A stretch of 14,452 nt of DNA, taken from NCBI GenBank assembly GCA_016930115.1, contig JAFGHN010000156.1, forward strand, positions 1 through 14,452, written 5' to 3'. The notes under the pieces were generated by a model. The model was not told the origin of the DNA, did no database searches, and saw nothing but the letters and a program-made list of their open reading frames with translations. Both the position numbers and the translations under genes were made by a program. The DNA is from Spirochaetales bacterium. Its GTDB lineage: Bacteria > Spirochaetota > Spirochaetia > ARS1246. Shown one piece after another: positions 12,683 to 14,452 of the stretch (positions within the stretch are counted from its first letter, which is position 1; each line of letters opens with the position of its first letter).

Positions 12683-14412
12683 CAACGGGACGAGTTATCG
12701 GAATAAACGGCAACATGGTGAGCGCCATTGTTGAAGGCGATGTTTCTTTGAACGAGGTGAGTTACATCATCGTGGGCGACAGGCGTTTGAAATCCGAGGT
12801 CATTCGGATTCAGCGCAATGAGGCCTACATGCAGGTTTTCGAGATGACGAGAGGGATTGGTATAGGCGACAAGGTGGATTTTACCGGAGAGCTTCTGGCG
12901 GTCTCCCTCGGTCCGGGACTGCTCGGCCAGATCTACGACGGGCTGCAAAACCCCTTGCCCGAATTGGCGAAACAGTGTGGCTTTTTTCTGGACCGGGGAG
13001 TTTATCTGGCTCCGCTCTCGCAGACAAAAGCCTGGGAATTCACGCCGGCGTGCAAAAAAGGAGACACCGTAACCAGGGCGGACACCCTGGGCACCGTCCC
13101 TGAGGGGATTTTTGAGCACAGAATAATGGTGCCCTTCAACTTGTACGACACGTACACGGTCAAATCCGTGGCCGTAAAGGGCGAGTACAAAATCACCGAC
13201 ACGGTCGCCGAACTGGAGAACTCCCGCGGGGATGTCGTTCCCGTCACCATGACCTTTCAGTGGCCGGTGAAGCGGCCGATAGACGCCTACGCGGAGCGCT
13301 TGAGGCCGGTAGACCCGATGCTGACGAAGATACGGATCATAGACACCTTCCTCCCGGTGGCCAGGGGCGGCACTTTTTGCATTCCAGGCCCCTTTGGGGC
13401 GGGGAAAACCGTTCTCCAGCAGGCAACAAGCCGTAACGCTGAGGTGGACATAGTTGTCATTGCGGCGTGCGGCGAAAGGGCGGGAGAGGTTGTGGAGACT
13501 CTCCGTGAGTTTCCGGAGCTTCTTGATCCGCGGACGGGCAAATCCCTCATGGAAAGGACAGTCATAATCTGCAACACTTCTTCGATGCCTGTAGCCGCAC
13601 GGGAAGCTTCGGTATACACGGCGGTGACCATCGCCGAGTACTACAGACAGATGGGTCTGAACGTGCTTCTACTCGCTGACTCTACCTCGAGATGGGCGCA
13701 GGCCATGCGGGAAATGTCGGGGCGCCTTGAAGAGATTCCTGGTGAGGAGGCTTTCCCTGCCTATCTGGAATCTGTCATCGCCTCCTTTTACGAAAGGGCC
13801 GGTCTCGTGAGGCTGAAAGACGGTTCCACCGGATCGGTAACCATTGGAGGAACCGTGAGCCCGGCGGGGGGAAACTTCGAAGAGCCGGTTACCCAGGCCA
13901 CCCTCAAAGTAGTTGGCGCGTTCCACGGGCTGTCGAACGAGCGGGCGGGAGCGCGCAAATACCCGGCAATTCACCCGCTCGAAAGCTGGTCCAAGTATCC
14001 GGTGGAGGTATTGCCTGAAAAGGTGGAGGTGGCGCGCCGCCTGCTCCACCGGGGTGACGCTGTGGCGCAGATGATGAAGGTTGTGGGGGAGGAAGGCACA
14101 AGCCTTGACGACTATGTCATCTATCTGAAATCCGAGTTTCTTGATGCTTCCTATCTTCAACAGGACAATTTCAACGCTGTGGATGCGGCCGTGAGTTTTG
14201 AGAGGCAAAATCACGTTTTTGCCTTCATATGCAAGGTGCTTGAATCCGACCTGGAGTTCGCGGACAAAGATGAGGCCAGGTCATGGTTCTACCAGTTGAG
14301 GCAGAAGGCCCTGGATTACAACTACGCCGAATGGCAAACAGAGAGTTTCGAGAAATTGGAGAACGAGATGGAAGCGTTGCTGAACGAAAAGAAGAGCGGA
14401 GCGCCGGCTTAA
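12679..14412 (+). CDS. atpA: V-type ATP synthase/ATPase catalytic subunit A
   Basis: 577 aa, complete. Catalytic subunit of the rotary V/A-type ATPase, coupling ATP turnover to H+ or Na+ transport at the inner membrane. N-terminal beta barrel (1-70), the A-subunit-specific insertion (about 110-190), then the nucleotide domain: Walker A GPFGAGKT (237-244), catalytic Glu266 in CGERAGE, Walker B-type LLLADSTSRWAQAMREMSGR (330-349), EIPGEEAFPAYL, and VSPAGGNFEEPVTQATL (393-409). The C-terminal helical domain follows. The long insertion separates it from the B and F-type subunits. GERAGE replaces the archaeal/Thermus GERGNE form. The ATG overlaps the DUF2764 stop. No terminator follows; the operon should continue with atpB beyond 14452. 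Confidence 0.97.
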   Translation: MTTGRVIGINGNMVSAIVEGDVSLNEVSYIIVGDRRLKSEVIRIQRNEAYMQVFEMTRGIGIGDKVDFTGELLAVSLGPGLLGQIYDGLQNPLPELAKQCGFFLDRGVYLAPLSQTKAWEFTPACKKGDTVTRADTLGTVPEGIFEHRIMVPFNLYDTYTVKSVAVKGEYKITDTVAELENSRGDVVPVTMTFQWPVKRPIDAYAERLRPVDPMLTKIRIIDTFLPVARGGTFCIPGPFGAGKTVLQQATSRNAEVDIVVIAACGERAGEVVETLREFPELLDPRTGKSLMERTVIICNTSSMPVAAREASVYTAVTIAEYYRQMGLNVLLLADSTSRWAQAMREMSGRLEEIPGEEAFPAYLESVIASFYERAGLVRLKDGSTGSVTIGGTVSPAGGNFEEPVTQATLKVVGAFHGLSNERAGARKYPAIHPLESWSKYPVEVLPEKVEVARRLLHRGDAVAQMMKVVGEEGTSLDDYVIYLKSEFLDASYLQQDNFNAVDAAVSFERQNHVFAFICKVLESDLEFADKDEARSWFYQLRQKALDYNYAEWQTESFEKLENEMEALLNEKKSGAPA

Positions 14413-14452
14413 AATAGCCCGGGCCGGAAAGACGGGCGAATAATCGGTTGCA

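Noticed and set aside
14413..14452. Terminator after atpA (GCCCG ... CGGGC)
   Set aside because: The 5-bp stem has no T run and the operon is expected to continue with atpB.

Overview
The window looks like a chromosomal segment of a moderately GC-rich, free-living-type spirochaete (Spirochaetaceae/Spirochaetales). The strongest pointer is the right end: a V-type (not F-type) ATPase operon in the order subunit E, DUF2764 protein, subunit A, which is the spirochaetal arrangement. The rest is mostly bacterial housekeeping genes mixed with small lineage-restricted proteins. Lineage is inferred from gene content and order only; no database search was possible.

Layout. (1) 1-44 is the 3' part of a tRNA-Val (anticodon UAC at 5-7), followed by a perfect 14-bp hairpin. 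(2) 85-233 is a repeat-rich, non-coding element. It ends in an exact 18-bp copy of the tRNA 3' end and carries an inverted 12-bp copy of part of the same sequence. (3) 234-687 has no gene I can defend, apart from a possible decayed reading frame. (4) 688-1416 encodes an A-rich, lysine/glutamate/arginine-rich orphan protein with a duplicated C-terminal coiled-coil module. Regions 1-4 together look like accessory DNA next to a tRNA gene. (5) pdxS and pdxT (minus strand) encode the two-subunit PLP synthase. They are divergent from yggS, encoding the PLP-homeostasis protein, so vitamin B6 synthesis and buffering sit side by side. (6) yggS overlaps a small exported/membrane protein gene, which overlaps an rluD-family pseudouridine synthase gene. 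(7) Convergent to rluD lies a two-gene minus-strand operon: a pentapeptide-repeat protein with an N-terminal Cys/His knot, and a metallo-beta-lactamase-fold protein whose conserved metal-site Asp is Ser. (8) A small multi-Cys zinc-ribbon protein, rsgA (ribosome assembly GTPase) and mutS2 (ribosome rescue/anti-recombination) form a tight plus-strand operon. (9) A lipoprotein and two small unknown proteins lead to a clear promoter and the V-ATPase operon, which runs off the right edge after atpA.

A recurring theme is translation initiation. Two genes (zinc-ribbon at 6444, lipoprotein at 10020) have a sigma70-like -10 box ending six bases before the ATG, which predicts leaderless mRNAs. Several operon-internal genes (pdxT, rluD, rsgA) lack a visible Shine-Dalgarno and probably rely on coupling. 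The V-ATPase genes and the orphan at 688 have ordinary Shine-Dalgarno sites. I see no CRISPR array, insertion sequence, complete prophage or defence system.
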